Positions 28,522 through 40,020 of a stretch of 64,000 bases of DNA are shown here, one piece after another; position 1 is the first letter of the stretch; every line of letters begins with the position of its first letter. The translations under genes were made by a program, and so were the position numbers. The DNA lies in contig NC_084591.1 of NCBI RefSeq assembly GCF_033807715.1, positions 48,381,915-48,445,914 on the forward strand, given 5' to 3'. The notes beneath the pieces were generated by a model that ran no database searches, was not told where the DNA came from, and saw only the letters and a program-made list of their open reading frames with translations. The DNA is from Cololabis saira. Its lineage: Eukaryota > Chordata > Actinopteri > Beloniformes > Belonidae.

Positions 28522-29207
28522 TTAAGTCCGAGCTGCTTTCCCTTAAAGCGGATCTTTCCGGCAGTATTTCTTCCATGAAAGCGGACGTCGCGGGACACGG
28601 TTACGGGGATGGAGCAGTCTCTCTCCAAGTGTTCAGACGACATCGTTGCTCTCCAGAAAAAAGTTGATCACTTGTCGAAAGAATGTGTGAGGCTGGAAGA
28701 CAGATGCGAGGATTTGGAGTCAAGGTCTCGTCGTCAGAACATACGGATTATTGGTGTCCCGGAGGAGGATCCTGATTCTTCATCTGCAGCCGGTGTGTCC
28801 AGGCTCTTATCGGAAGCCTTCTCCCTCGACGCGGAGCCGCTGGTTGACAGGGCTCACCGCACTCTCATGCCAAAACCCAAGCCCGGTGACCGGCCCCGCG
28901 CTATAGTGGCCAAGCTTCATTATTACACGGACTGCGCTGACATCTCAGAAAGGCGAGAGAGCGGCAGCGGATAACGGTTCGGAATATGACCATCTCCGTC
29001 TTCCCGGACCACACCGCCAAGACAGCGCAGGCGCGCGCTGCCTTTAATGACGTGCGCCGTCAGCTGCGGGAGATTGAAGGGATCCGGTTTGGATTGCTGT
29101 ATCCCGCCCGGCTGCGTGTAACCCATGACGGCCAGCAACGGGACTTCACGTCGCCAGATGAAGCCTTGGCATTCATCAAGAAAATAAAAAAAGTGACTCC
29201 CAGCTAG

Positions 29208-29890
29208 TTTTCTGGGACGATTTATCCAGCTTGCTGTCCATGCGGGACTCTGGCCCTGGGTGAGTGAGTCAATTCATAAAATGGGACTTTATGTCGTAAT
29301 TTTTTTTATTTTTTTTATTTTTTCTAACTATCAATGGGAACAGCACCGTTTAAAATTGAAGGCCTAATCATTTATCTGGTATGATGCCTTGATTAGAAAT
29401 ATGCACACACCCCTGTCTATTGTTTAAATTGTGTGTATGTGTGTGCGTGTCTGTGTGGGTGTGCGAGTGCATATATGTATATATCATTGTTCTACAGGCC
29501 AAAGATCTCCTTAATTTAATTAATGTTTGTTGTTACCCTGACAAGACAGCGATCGTCAGAATGGCTCAGATTGTTGGTCTTATATGCCTCATATTTTTTT
29601 TTTTTTTTTTAAGGTTTTAACTCTGCAGGAGCTAATCTTGTTTTTGTTTTCGTATTTAGCTTTATAGTCGAAAGCATCTTTTTTTGAGAATGGCTTCCTT
29701 TGAAGCCTGCACGGCTGTTTCCATCGTTTGGGGATGGGATCATCTAATGTGCGTTGGGTGGGTGGGCGGGGGTTATGGGTTGTTGGCTTTTGGATTATGT
29801 CTCTGTAGGTATGTATATACTCCTGAGTTTTGTTTGTTTTGGTTTTCCCTTTTACCTCTTTTTCTTATATTTCCTCTTGTGGTGGGTGAG
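29208..29890. other. L1 inter-ORF region
   Basis: Non-coding spacer between L1 ORF1 and ORF2, T-rich with a short GT-rich run near 29430-29465. No gene is recognised. It is interrupted at 29890 by a hAT element. Confidence 0.5.
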
Positions 29891-30896
29891 TAGGGGTGTA
29901 ACGATACACTAATCTCACGATACGGTACGATACACGATATTGAGGTCACGATAACGATACGATACGATATAGCAGTATTTTTTTAACAACCTTGAATGAG
30001 GTAGTCATGAGGAAATTGTCTTTTATTTGAAAGACACAAAATACAAAATAATGCTGTGCGTTTGCCCTATTGTTCCAGTTTGTAATGCTTTATAACTGTT
30101 TAAGTTTTAAAGAGAAAGCCAGGCCAACAATTTTCCACAAACTGAACTAAAAGTAAATGTCAGGTTTGCATTATGCATCTTCAGTTTCATACAAGTACAA
30201 ATATTTTGCCACAAACTGAATAGTTTCTCTCACGTATGATTTGACTTTTTTCTTTTCCAGAAATTTAACAACTAAAATTAAATAAATAAATACAAGTAAA
30301 TAAATACATACATTTTTACATCATAAAAAAGATTGATTCATGCTCACCTTATAAGTGTAAGAGGAGATTTATTTTTGTTAAGAAGGTTATTTTGTTAATT
30401 CAGGGTTCATTATTTTATAAATATATTCTGTAAATCAGGGACTATAATTACACTAGTCAGTTAATCTGTAGTGATTAGTATGTTTTAGATTGGGCGGAGT
30501 GATACAGCACTAGCTGCTGTGTTGATGTTCTAAAATCCTACGCTGTTGAGCGGACATTGAAGTACACTGGAATTTAGCAGAAGTTGTCTCCGTGTTTATC
30601 CTACTCACCACCCCAAAAAGGTTTAATTTAATAAGGTAAGGCTTAACTCTACACCAGACTTACATAAGTAAAGGTTCAGACCTCAAAACGGGACTGCAAA
30701 ACGGGACTAGTTTCTTCCGAGCGGAGGAAGATTTTGGTCCGCGCGGTCCGGTCGCGGTCGGATGCGCGTTACTAGTCAACACAATAGATTAATATTAATA
30801 ACCCAATATCGCGATACACTTTGTCACCTCCACGACACGTATTGTGACATTTTTGTATCGCGAAATTTCGTGGCACGATATATTGTTACACCCCTA
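29891..30896. mobile_element. hAT-type MITE with 8-bp duplication TGGGTGAG
   Basis: The ends are TAGGGGTGTAACGATACA and TTGTTACACCCCTA, inverted, with subterminal CACGATACGGTACGATACAC repeats. The 8-bp duplication TGGGTGAG is identical at 29883-29890 and 30897-30904. There is no transposase, so this is a non-autonomous derivative about 1.0 kb long. Confidence 0.85.
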
Positions 30897-31024
30897 TGGG
30901 TGAGTCTGTCTTATTTTCTCTCAAAGAATGCCTATATGAACGATCGTAATCTGCGCAAGCCTGATACTGGATCAAACATTACATTCACTAGCTGGAATGT
31001 TAAAGGTGTGAATAATCCAATAAA

Positions 31025-32093
31025 AGGGGACCTATTATGAAAAACACGTTTTTTCTTGTTTTAACATATATAAAGTGGTCTCCCCTCACCCTGCCAGCAC
31101 AGGGGAGACAAAATACCATGAATTTCTGCAAGGTCTCTGACCCCGGCCGGACAGAGTCCCCCAGTGTCACGTGGTTTTTTTTGAGCCGATTAGAATCTGC
31201 TCCCGTCGTGACGTCACGACGGGAGCAGATTTCCAGAGGTTCAGCCTCCGCTGCTGAAACCACGCCCACAACCAGCTCTCTCCGCTGCTGGAGCGGTCCT
31301 TTCATTGAGCCAGTCGGACACGGCGCCGCGGCGCAGCGGATCCGGGTTAAATCATCCAGGTTCCCGGGTGGTTTGGGAGCTGGGTCCTCGGGGGTCTGTC
31401 CCATGCTGGACCAGCTTCACCCTCCGAGATTTTCAGGCAAATCTGTCGGTTTGATCCCCGGTAACGGGCGATGCGCCGCGGATGCGCCCCGGAGCCGATC
31501 TGTGCGCCCGCCGTGGAGTTGCAGCGCCCGTCGCGCAGAATCCGCCGGGCAGATCCGGCTGAAATTCCGCCTGTCGGTCCCCGGGAGTCCCTGCTACCAG
31601 TCCAGGTCGGTTCCTGCGGTCTCGGCCGGTCGGAACCGGTCAGATTCCCCCGTTAAAGCCGCAGTGACGCGCGCTGCTCCAGCAGCGCTGCTCCCGGGGC
31701 CAGCTGTTCAGCATCCGCCGGGTAGATCCGGCTTAAATAGTGCATAAATGTTATTTATATACAACTCATATTTTATTTTTTTAACAATAAAGTTTCCATT
31801 TGTGAAAATTCAGTGTTGTGATCATTTACAGGCTCGGGCTGCTCTGGCGGAGCGAGGGTTTATGCTCCTCCCCTGCTACCCGTCATTCAGGGAGCCAATC
31901 AGCACAGAGCCTCATTATCATACCCCCCCTTCCCTAAAAATGAGGCGCAGAAAAAGAGGTTAGAAGCGGTAAAACTAGTGACAGGGCCCACAGGCTGGAT
32001 TTATGATTTATGTAGAAAAAACAAGCTTTAGATTGTTTTTAAGACATTCAAGGCCTGTTTAAAATATACATTAAAGGCCATAATAGGTCACCT
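31025..32093. mobile_element. T2/Kolobok-type MITE copy 2 (inverted) in L1 ORF2
   Basis: The ends are AGGGGACCTATTATGAAA (31025) and CATAATAGGTCACCT ending 32093. The flanks are TAAA (31021-31024, one base off TTAA) and TTAA (32094-32097). It is an inverted relative of 27436-28521, alignable along most of its length, but it lacks the 45-bp hairpin and has different arms in the TGACGTCA palindrome (31199-31226). The L1 frame reads ...NNPI-K-RSK across the insertion once it is ignored. Confidence 0.85.
31199..31226. repeat. perfect palindrome around TGACGTCA, copy 2
   Basis: GCTCCCGTCGTGAC is followed by its exact complement. It shares only the ends and the TGACGTCA centre with the palindrome of copy 1 at 28319-28346, although the flanking sequences of the two copies align well. 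Confidence 0.9.
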
Positions 32094-34119
32094 TTAAGCG
32101 ATCAAAGATTTTTTCACATTTGAAACGCTTGGACACTGACATAGCTTTCCTTCAGGAAACTCATTTGCGAAATAAAGATCATTTCAGACTCAAACGTGCT
32201 TGGGTGGGTGATATTTTTCATTCAAATTTTGATTCTAAGTCTAGAGGAGTAGCAATTTTGATCAACAAAAGAGTCAATTTCTCCGTCTCCAGGACAATAT
32301 CCGATAAGAATGGTAGATATCTTATTGTTGCGGGCACTCTATACTGTAACCCTGTATTGTTGGTGAATATATATGCCCCTAATTTTGATGACCCCAATTT
32401 TACAGATAGGCTGTTTGGCAACCTCCCTTTCTTAAATACGCATATTACAATACTGGGCGGTGATCTGAATTGTGTTATTAATCCTTCTTTGGACCGTTCG
32501 AATCCTCGTACTTTGACTCAATCCTCTATGTCAAAATCTATTACCGATTTTACAGTCAAGACCGGGCTTGTTGATCCGTGGAGGTTCTCACATCCTGGAG
32601 ATAAGGAATTCTCTTTTTTTTCACAAGTACATCAGTCATATTCACGTATTGACTATTTTTTTGTTGATGGCTCTCTTCTCCCCAAAGTTACTTCTGTCGT
32701 ATACCACCCAATTGTTATTTCAGATCACGCCCCTCTAACTTTGAATATAACATTGTCTGAGCGCCCCCGTTTTTCTTCTCCCTGGAGGTTTAATCCATTG
32801 CTTTTATCCGACGATGCATTTAATGTTTCTATATCTGCTTCAATAGATGATTTCATTGCATTAAACAAAACAGATTCTACCAGTTTTTCGCTAGTATGGG
32901 AATCACTCAAAGCATATTTGCGAGGACAGATTATCTCTTATTCAGCATACGCCAGTAAAATCCGCAGGGCTAAATTACAGGAGCTCACATCTAAAATTCA
33001 GGACATAGACAGACTAAACTCAGTTAACCCAAGTCCGAATTTACTGAAACAATGGCTTGATTTGCAGTCAAAATTCGATCTTATAGCGACAGCCGATTCT
33101 GAACGGCTCCTATTACGCGCTCATGCCAACTATTATGAACACGGCGATAAACCAAGCAGGTTATTGGCTCACCAATTAAAAAGGCAAGCAACGTCGAGAC
33201 TGATTCCCAGCATTAGAGATTCTACTGGCACACTTACCACCGATCCAGTCGCCATCAACACAATTTTTAAGTCATACTACTCCTCTCTCTATGAATCAGA
33301 ATCTCCACTTGACACAGCAGAAATGACCTCCTTTCTTGAAAGTATCACTGTTCCTACTATTAATTTGGATGTGGCTAATGGCCTCGATGCTCCTTTCAGC
33401 TTGCAAGAAATTGCTGCCGCCATTGAAGCTATGCAAAGCAACAAGGCCCCTGGTCCCGATGGGTTCGGCGCTGAGTTTTTCAAAAAATTCAAAGACAAAT
33501 TAGCCCCCCTTCTACTCTCAATGTACAATGAGTCCCTTGATCATGGCTCATTGCCTCTCTCTTTAATGCAGGCGTCCATTGCCCTCCTTTTGAAGAAGGA
33601 CAAGGACCCTGAATCGTGCACTTCTTACAGGCCCTTGTTTTTACTGAATGTGGATGTCAAAATTTTAGCCAAAGCACTAGCAATTCGTCTTGACAAGATC
33701 CTTCCTAGCATCATATCTGAGGAGCAGAATGGTTTCATCAAGGGACGCCAGCTCTTTTATTAGTGCTGGGCGGTATACCGGTTCATACCGAATACCGGTG
33801 TTTATTTTTCTTATGATATGAATTTTTCATATACCGTAATACCGGTGAGTAGCGCACACAACGTTGGGAGCGCCGCGCGGCGGAACGTAGCTGGACCCTG
33901 TTTGTGTGGGGACTGTTTAGCGAGTGAGCAGAGAGCAGAGCCGGCAGGGAAAAGTCAACAGTGCCGCGTGTCTGCGTGTAACCTAAATCTACTATGGTCT
34001 TGGCGTTAGGGCTCGGCCAAGTGAGGCTTTATAAATATATGGGCTTTATAAATTTATTAAATATATGAGCGCGGAGTCGGCGAGGAGCCCGAGCCGGGAG
34101 CACAGTCAGGCGCGCTGTG

Positions 34120-34229
34120 AAGCCTGATTTATGGTTCCGCGTTAAATCGACGCGGGGCTTTCGCCGTAGGTGACGTAACCCACGGCGTAGGTACTGCGTT
34201 GGTGTAACGCGGAACCATAAATCAGGCTT
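34120..34229. mobile_element. GC-rich palindromic MITE
   Basis: The arms AAGCCTGATTTATGGTTCCG and CGGAACCATAAATCAGGCTT are exact inverted copies, with GCCGTAGG segments inward. Same family as 19827-19959. Confidence 0.8.
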
Positions 34230-34689
34230 AAACCACACCTGCAGCCCGTCAGGAAAAGGTTAAAATAGCGGGGCTGCCAGTTGTTGATTTGCTGGTTCGT
34301 TTTCTTAACTCTGTGAGCTTTATTGGTTTGTTTGTTAGTTTGCTGGTGTTTTTTTTTCTCTCTGGGATTTTTGAGTAATCTATGAAGAAGTTCTGAGTTA
34401 CGTGTCAGCAGTACTCGAGTTGAGGGGGGATGAGGGGTGATGTGATGGCACCCCCCCCACCCCCCCCTGAAATAAAAACGATCCAAAACATCCCCCCCTG
34501 AAATAAAAACGGTCCAAATCATCCCCCCCTGAAATAAAGACGATCCAAATCATCCCCCCTGTAAAACTGCCATCCCTCCTTTCCATCCCTTATGTCATTT
34601 CATCAATGAATGTGGTTTTACTGCTATTTCTACATTTAGAGTCATCACCAGAAAAATAACACCAGAAAAATAACTTATTTGACAATTTT

Positions 34690-34840
34690 CACCTGTTTCA
34701 AGTAAATTTTCACTTGAAATGAGTAGGAAAATCTGCCAGTGGGACAAGATTTAGCTTCTTATTACAAGCAAAAAAATCTTGTTCCACTGGCAGATTTTTC
34801 TACTTATTTCAAGTGAAAATCTACCTGAAACAGACTGATT
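34690..34840. mobile_element. hairpin MITE
   Basis: The segment CTGTTTCAAGTAAATTTTCA through GGAAAATCTGCCAGTGGGAC is mirrored by GTTCCACTGGCAGATTTTTC through GATTTTCACTTGAAATAAGT-type sequence on the complement. Arms of about 60 bp enclose a short loop (TTATTACAAGC). Confidence 0.65.
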
Positions 34841-35565
34841 TATTGCTTGTGTAGTTGAAAAATACATGAGAACAGGACCTTGAAAAAAATAATCGCATTG
34901 TAAACGGCATCAATTTGTGAGGCCATGCAAACCTGTATTTATACTACTGTGGACATTAATGTTTTTCTACAATATTTCGTCCTCATTACATATTAATTGG
35001 CCATTCTAAGTCAATTTACTGCAGCAATTCCTTTCCAAATCATTAGAAAATGTGGTTAACACCCAGTTGTGCATGGAAAAAAAAAAATACCGTGATATAC
35101 CGTGAAACCGATATAATTTTGAAAAATACCGTGATATAAATTTTTGGTCATACCGCCCAGCACTATCTTTTATAATGTTCTTACACTTCTAAATGTGATT
35201 TTCTCTAAAGATTCTTCTCCACTCCCTGAAGTTGTTATCGCGATTGATGCTGAGAAAGCGTTTGATCGTGTCGAATTTAACTATCTTTTTGCAACACTTC
35301 ATAAATTCGGATTTGGACACAGGTTTATATCTTGGATTAGACTTCTTTACACTTCCCCTCAGGCCAGCATTCACACCAATGACAACTACTCCACTTATTT
35401 TACATTATCACGAGACAGGGCTGCCCTCTCTCCCCTTTGCTATTCGCTCTATCCGTCGAACCACTTTCAATTGCTTTAAGAACTCTTCCTCTATTTTGCG
35501 GAGTCTCTAGGTCCAATGTGGAACTCAAATTGTCACTTTATGCAGACGACCTCCTTTTATATGTA

Positions 35566-37516
35566 CCGTATTGACCCGAATATAAGACAACCCTGATTAT
35601 AAGACGACCCCCCTCTTTTCAAGACTTATCTTCAGAAAAAGACTCTTTCATAACCAAATATTGTTTTTTTTAAAGAAACATTTTTTTATTGAAATTATTA
35701 GAAAATCATTGAAATAATAATTATTGACTCTTTCTTTTTTTGGCTATAAATACAACCATTTTTTCAAAACCTTTAAAACAAGTTATACTGTATGTTAAAT
35801 GCAATTCCTAAGTGTAAACAAACAACTCACTTAGCATTTTGAAACAGCTGTGCAAGTAAACAATACTAAATTTAACAGTATTAAAATAAAGACCACTACA
35901 ATAAAAAAAAACAGATTTAATGTAGAATGGTATTGCAACAGTCCAAGTAGAATGCAAACTGTCCCAACTTGGCTCATGAGATATCAGTCTATGAGTGTTT
36001 TACTCACAGATGTCCTCTGCCTCGCTGTGCTCACTGTCACCCCCGGTCCCACTGTCATGCTGCGGTCCCACTGTCTCCTCCCACAGAACGTCATCCTCGC
36101 TGCCATCCAATGCATTGGATATGCAGCATTTTTTAAATCCCCTGATGATGCTCTCAGGTGAAACTGCATCCCATGCCTGGAGGATCCATTCGCAAAGCCG
36201 ACGTACAGCGGGCTTTTGAATTTTACCAAACGGTGTGAGTGCGTGATCACTGGACAGGAGCCACTCTGTGTACCTCTTGCGCAGATTATCCTTAAATGGC
36301 TTGTTAACCACCACATCCAACACCTGTAGTTGGCTTGTCATCCCCCCTGGTATGATGACTAGGTCGCCGTTCATCTTCCTCACCTGAGTTTTGACAGCAT
36401 CAGTCAGGTGTCCGCGGAAGGCATCCAAGACCAGCATGTTTCTCTTTTTTCTGAGAGCCCCGCGCCGTGCTCCCCACACCACTTTTAACCAGTCCACCAC
36501 AAGTTCCGTTTCCATCCAGCCCTTTTCCTGGGCACGCACGACAATGCCAGCAGGCATCGCTTCTTTCGGCACAGTTTTGCGTTTTAAAATCACATAAGGG
36601 GGCAGCTTTGTCCCGTCTGCCAGGCACGCAAGCATGACAGTGACGCGACTCTTTTCATTTCCCGTTGTCTTCACAATAATAGACTTCTCACCTTTTTTGT
36701 GCACGATCACAGGTGTGGGCATGTCAAAAAACACGGGGGTTTGGTCGGCATTGCCAATCTGATCCAGGGGGTAGGAGTGTTTTTTCCTTAGGCCAATCAC
36801 ATAGCGCTGAAAAGACAGCAGCTTCTCACCAAAGTCTGAGGGCAGGTGCTGCGCAAGGCTGGTTCTGCGCCGTAATGCCAGGCCGTTACGGCGCATCATC
36901 CTTCTACACCAGCCCATGCTGGCTTTAAACTCCGTGGTGGGAATGTTTAGCTGTTTGGCAATTTCCAAAGCCTTCATCTGGATGATGGCTCTGGTAATGG
37001 GCATGCCTTCGTTACGTTTTTCAAAAACAAACTCACACACTCTCTGGTCAATCTCGTGGAAGCGGCCGCTTTGAGGACCACGATAAGCCTTTCTTTGGCT
37101 GTTAGCATTTTTCAGACGGTCTTTTACAGCACGCCATCTTCGGACATTACACTCAGTTACCCCATATTTCTTGGCTGCCTGACAGTTGTTTGACATCTCT
37201 GCTGCATTGACTACCATTATTTTAAAATTAGCGTCATAACTCCGCCTCAGCTGTCTGCTAACCTGACCAACTTTTGATCCACTTTGCTCCGGACGATCAC
37301 CGTGTCTCTCCATTTTTCATCCCTTGTCACTGCAGTTGAGCTGTGATTGACAGCTGCCCCGAGTCATGGCGGAGTCACTTGCTTTACAGTTAACTGGCGC
37401 CCTCTGCTGTTGGTCACCAGCATGTGTCTATGGTTAAACCCTGTTTATAAGACGACCCCAGTTTTTTACAATATTTTTAACGAAAAAAATACCGTCTTAT
37501 ATCCGGGACAATACGG
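35566..37516 (-). mobile_element. pogo/Tigger-type DNA transposon, apparently complete
   Basis: The inverted ends CCGTATTGACCCGAATATAA (35566) and TTATATCCGGGACAATACGG (37516) are flanked by TA (35564-35565 and 37517-37518). The 1.95-kb element sits in L1 ORF2 directly after the YADD motif, where the frame LLLYV-SDPL continues across it. It carries one intact transposase gene on the minus strand (36000-37313). Confidence 0.9.
36000..37313 (-). CDS. pogo-family transposase, intact 437 aa
   Basis: A single uninterrupted frame. Residues about 22-75 (RRSYDANFKIMVVNAAEMSN, KYGVTECNVRRWR) form a Brinker/homeo-like helix-turn-helix. Residues about 85-165 (RFHEIDQRVCEFV, ASMGWCRRMMRRNGLALRR) form the CENP-B/Tc5-type second DNA-binding domain. 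The DDE catalytic domain follows, with acidic residues D190 (GNADQTP), D297 (VLDAFRGHL) and D333 (LQVLDVVVNKPF); the second and third are 35 residues apart, as in pogo-type DDD transposases. The tail is acidic (SEDDVLWEE, EHSEAEDICE). The layout resembles that of the domesticated vertebrate gene POGK without its KRAB domain. All catalytic residues are present and the element ends are intact, so it may be recently active. Both points are inferences. Confidence 0.88.
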   Translation of the reverse strand: MERHGDRPEQSGSKVGQVSRQLRRSYDANFKIMVVNAAEMSNNCQAAKKYGVTECNVRRWRAVKDRLKNANSQRKAYRGPQSGRFHEIDQRVCEFVFEKRNEGMPITRAIIQMKALEIAKQLNIPTTEFKASMGWCRRMMRRNGLALRRRTSLAQHLPSDFGEKLLSFQRYVIGLRKKHSYPLDQIGNADQTPVFFDMPTPVIVHKKGEKSIIVKTTGNEKSRVTVMLACLADGTKLPPYVILKRKTVPKEAMPAGIVVRAQEKGWMETELVVDWLKVVWGARRGALRKKRNMLVLDAFRGHLTDAVKTQVRKMNGDLVIIPGGMTSQLQVLDVVVNKPFKDNLRKRYTEWLLSSDHALTPFGKIQKPAVRRLCEWILQAWDAVSPESIIRGFKKCCISNALDGSEDDVLWEETVGPQHDSGTGGDSEHSEAEDICE

Positions 37517-39581
37517 TATCTGACCCTTTAACCAGCATTGCACCAATATTATCTCTGTTGAAGAATTATGGATCCTTCTCCGGCTATAAGGTCAATCTTC
37601 ACAAGTGTGAATGCTTCCCCATAAACACTTCTACTTTACTACTCAAACAATCTGATATCCCCTTTAAACTCAGCCCGTCGGGCTTTAGATACTTAGGGAT
37701 TAATGTGACCCTGCCCTCTTTTTTCACCGCTAATTTTTCCTCACTGGTAACTCGAGTGAAGGCGGACTTACAGAGGTGGAACTCCCTACAATTGTCGCTG
37801 ATAGGAAGAATTAACACAGTGAAAATGACTGTATTGCCTAAATTTCTTTTTTTGTTCCAATGCACTCTTTTATTTCTACCAAAATCTTTTTTTAAATCAC
37901 TTGACCAAATTGTTTCCAACTTTTTATGGGCCGGTAAGACACCCAGAGTGAAGTATTCGCTTCTCCAAAAATTTAAATTTAATGGGGGTCTAGCACTACC
38001 AAACTTTTTGCTTTACTATTGGTCAGCGCATATTCACAAACTAATTTATTGGCTTCAGTCTCCTGAGTTATTATGGTGCAGATTGGAGGCTCAGTCACTC
38101 TCTTCATCCTCTGTAACGGCCCTACTCTCCTCCTCTTTACCATTGAATCCCTCTAAGTTTACAAATAGCCCTGTGGTACTTTCCTCCCTTAAGATTTGGT
38201 CACAGTTTAGGCGCCACTTTAAATTTGCTTCTCCATCCACCTATACACCTGTTACTAAGAATCATCTGTTCCCTCCATCACTAATAGACACCCCTTTTAT
38301 GATTTGGTACAGCCGCGGCATTAAGCACTTCAGGGATCTATATAAGGATGGTATCTTTTCCACATTTTCAGATCTGAGGTCAAAGTTCAATTTGCCTGCC
38401 TCCCATTTGTTTCGCTACTTCCAGCTTCGACACTGTGCCTCTGCTCTGTTTCCATGCTTCCCTTCCCTTCCTGCGAATCAACCGTGGGATGATCTTCTAA
38501 CTATGAAACTCAGTCAAAAGTCTCTGATATCTAGGATATATGCACTGTGTATGACAATTGATGATCATTCTGTAGATAAAGCTCGGGAGGGTTGGGGACG
38601 AGAGTTGGGCCTTGACTTCACAGGGGAGCTGTGGGATAAAGCTATCCGTAGCATACGATCTAGCACGCCTTGCGCTAGACTTGAACTTATTCAATTTAAG
38701 GTGCTGCATAGAGCCCACCTATCAAAATCCCGATTATCTGAAATATATCCGAATGTTGCAGACCTATGCGACAGATGCCAGGGCTCTCCCTGCAATTTAA
38801 GTCATATGTTTTTCTCCTGTCCTAGGTTACAGAAATTTTGGAGTGACTATTCTGTGATCATGTCTAAAGTTCTGGGTAAAAATGTTGTTATGGCCCCTCT
38901 CTTAGCAATATTCGGACTCTCCATTGACTCCTCACATATCAGCCCCACACAGTCAGAAGTATTGGCTTTCACATCTCTTTTAGAAAGACGTCGTATCTTA
39001 CTTTCATGGAAATCCCCCAAGTCTCCGTCTATTTCTCTTTGGCTTAGTGATGTTATGTTTTTTCTCAAATTGGAAAAGGTGAGATACTCAGTAAAAGGCA
39101 ACTCAGCTAAATTTGTTCATAAATGGCAATCCTTCGTAGATCACTTTAACTCGTTGAAGACTCTACCCACCGACTGACCCCCCTCCCTTAATTTTCTTTT
39201 CATTTCCTTTATTTGTTTTTATTATTGTTATTTATGTTGCATTTTATGTTTTATTTATTTCCATTTAATTGGATATCAGTGATGGGCATTTGCATTTACC
39301 ACTGCATTTGTTTTTTGTATGCACTTTTGCTCATTCATTACTTTCCTCCTTTGATCATTTCTTGCTCATCTGTTTATTTATTATTTAACGCTACAGAGAC
39401 TCTGTTCCTTAGTTAGGTTTTGTGTGTTTAAAAAAAAAAAAAAAAAGGGGACAATGTATAATGTATAATGCGTATCTTTGATTACATGTTTCCATGTTAT
39501 CATTGTATGTTTTTTCTAAAAAGTTCAATAAAAAAAAAAAAAAATTGATATTATTTAATTCAACCATTAGAATGGTCAAAA

Positions 39582-39665
39582 TGTCCGGTCAGCACAAGTC
39601 CGGTGCTCAGAAAAGAAGAGAAAAGAGAAGAAGAGAAGAAGAAAATGGAGGCCTCATAGAGCAAG
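39582..39665 (+). pseudogene. first coding exon of a ZMYM-like hAT transposase fragment
   Basis: MSGQHKSGAQKRREKRRREE is the N-terminal signature of ZMYM1-like hAT transposases (a basic KSGAQKRKEK-type start). It is followed by ENGGLIEQG and a donor-like GTAAGAAACAG at 39666. No downstream exon was recognised. GC-rich GGGGGGCCCATC and CCCGGGCCCC follow at 39810-39845. The L1 at 27034-39544 inserted 26 bp upstream of its ATG. Confidence 0.5.
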
Positions 39666-40020
39666 GTAAGAAACAGCGCAGCCAACGTTTACCAACCTTG
39701 TAACTTAACCTAACTGGCTAGCTCTAATGTTAACGTCCATTAGCTTGTATAAAAACCTGAAGAGCAGAGGGAGAGGAGAGGAAGAGGGAGAAGGAGAGAT
39801 CCGTGCGCAGGGGGGCCCATCTTAGATTGTTTTGTCCCGGGCCCCGGCAAGACTGTCAGCTGCCCTTATTGTCACTAATTTATCCATCAGGTCTAACTAG
39901 CTAAATAGGAAATAGCCAAATCAATTTTGCAATGAATTTTCTTTTCTTAAACAGCTTGCAGACTAGTTATTGTCAAAAGTAAATTATCACCTGTTAATGG
40001 AGTTTTCTCAATCATATATA

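Larger units (their letters stand above)
27194..29207 (+). pseudogene. L1 ORF1p (RNA-binding chaperone), interrupted and frameshifted
   Basis: It starts MPPKSIKAGNNPPANPRPAA. The N-terminal part ends at SIK (27432), where a TTAA element is inserted, and resumes at 28522 with SELLSLKADL. A coiled coil follows (MEQSLSKCSDDIVALQKKVD), then SRRQNIRIIGVPEED (the start of the RRM-like domain) and VDRAHRTLMPKPKPGDRPRA. The C-terminal domain is in a shifted frame: FPDHTAKTAQARAAFNDVRR and YPARLRVTHDG, to the stop at 29205-29207. Apart from the insertion, frames change near 28600 and near 28950. ORF1p normally trimerises and coats L1 RNA. Confidence 0.8.
33761..35165. mobile_element. hAT-type non-autonomous element with 8-bp duplication TCTTTTAT
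   Basis: The ends TAGTGCTGGGCGGTATACC (33761) and GGTCATACCGCCCAGCACTA (35165) are inverted. The duplication TCTTTTAT is perfect (33753-33760 and 35166-35173). Inside are the GC-rich palindromic MITE (34120-34229), a run of three tandem TGAAATAAAAACGATCC-type units near 34465-34560, a segment shared with 12640-12765, and a hairpin MITE at 34690-34840. No transposase. Confidence 0.9.
30936..39177 (+). pseudogene. L1 ORF2p (endonuclease + reverse transcriptase), split by three transposons and one frameshift
   Basis: It starts MNDRNLRKPDTGSN (30936), followed by the endonuclease block ITFTSWNVKGVNNPIK. It is interrupted at 31024 and resumes at 32098 (FLQETHL, then ILGGDLNCVIN and SDHAPL). The reverse transcriptase begins MQSNKAPGPDGFGAEFFKKF and QNGFIKGRQLFY, where a hAT inserts at 33760. 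It resumes at 35174 with VVIAIDAEKAFDRVEF (motif A). A frameshift near 35412 breaks motif B (RQGCPLSPL is in another frame). YADDLLLYV (motif C) is reached at 35540, where a pogo element inserts. The C-terminal part runs 37519-39177 with CDRCQGSPCNLSHMFFSCP, the Cys/His block. With insertions set aside, that frameshift is the only coding lesion noticed. Confidence 0.85.
27034..39544 (+). mobile_element. full-length L1 (L1/Tx1 clade) LINE with five later insertions
   Basis: The element is bounded by an identical 12-bp target duplication TTGATATTATTT (27022-27033 and 39545-39556) and ends in a poly(A) tract (39526-39544) preceded by AATAAA. It has a 5' UTR from GGCTTCCGGCTTAGCGATAC, ORF1 at 27194 and ORF2 at 30936-39177. 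Removing five DNA transposons (27436-28521, 29891-30896, 31025-32093, 33761-35165, 35566-37516) and their duplications leaves about 5.97 kb, the size of a complete L1. It inserted just upstream of a hAT transposase exon at 39582. Confidence 0.9.
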
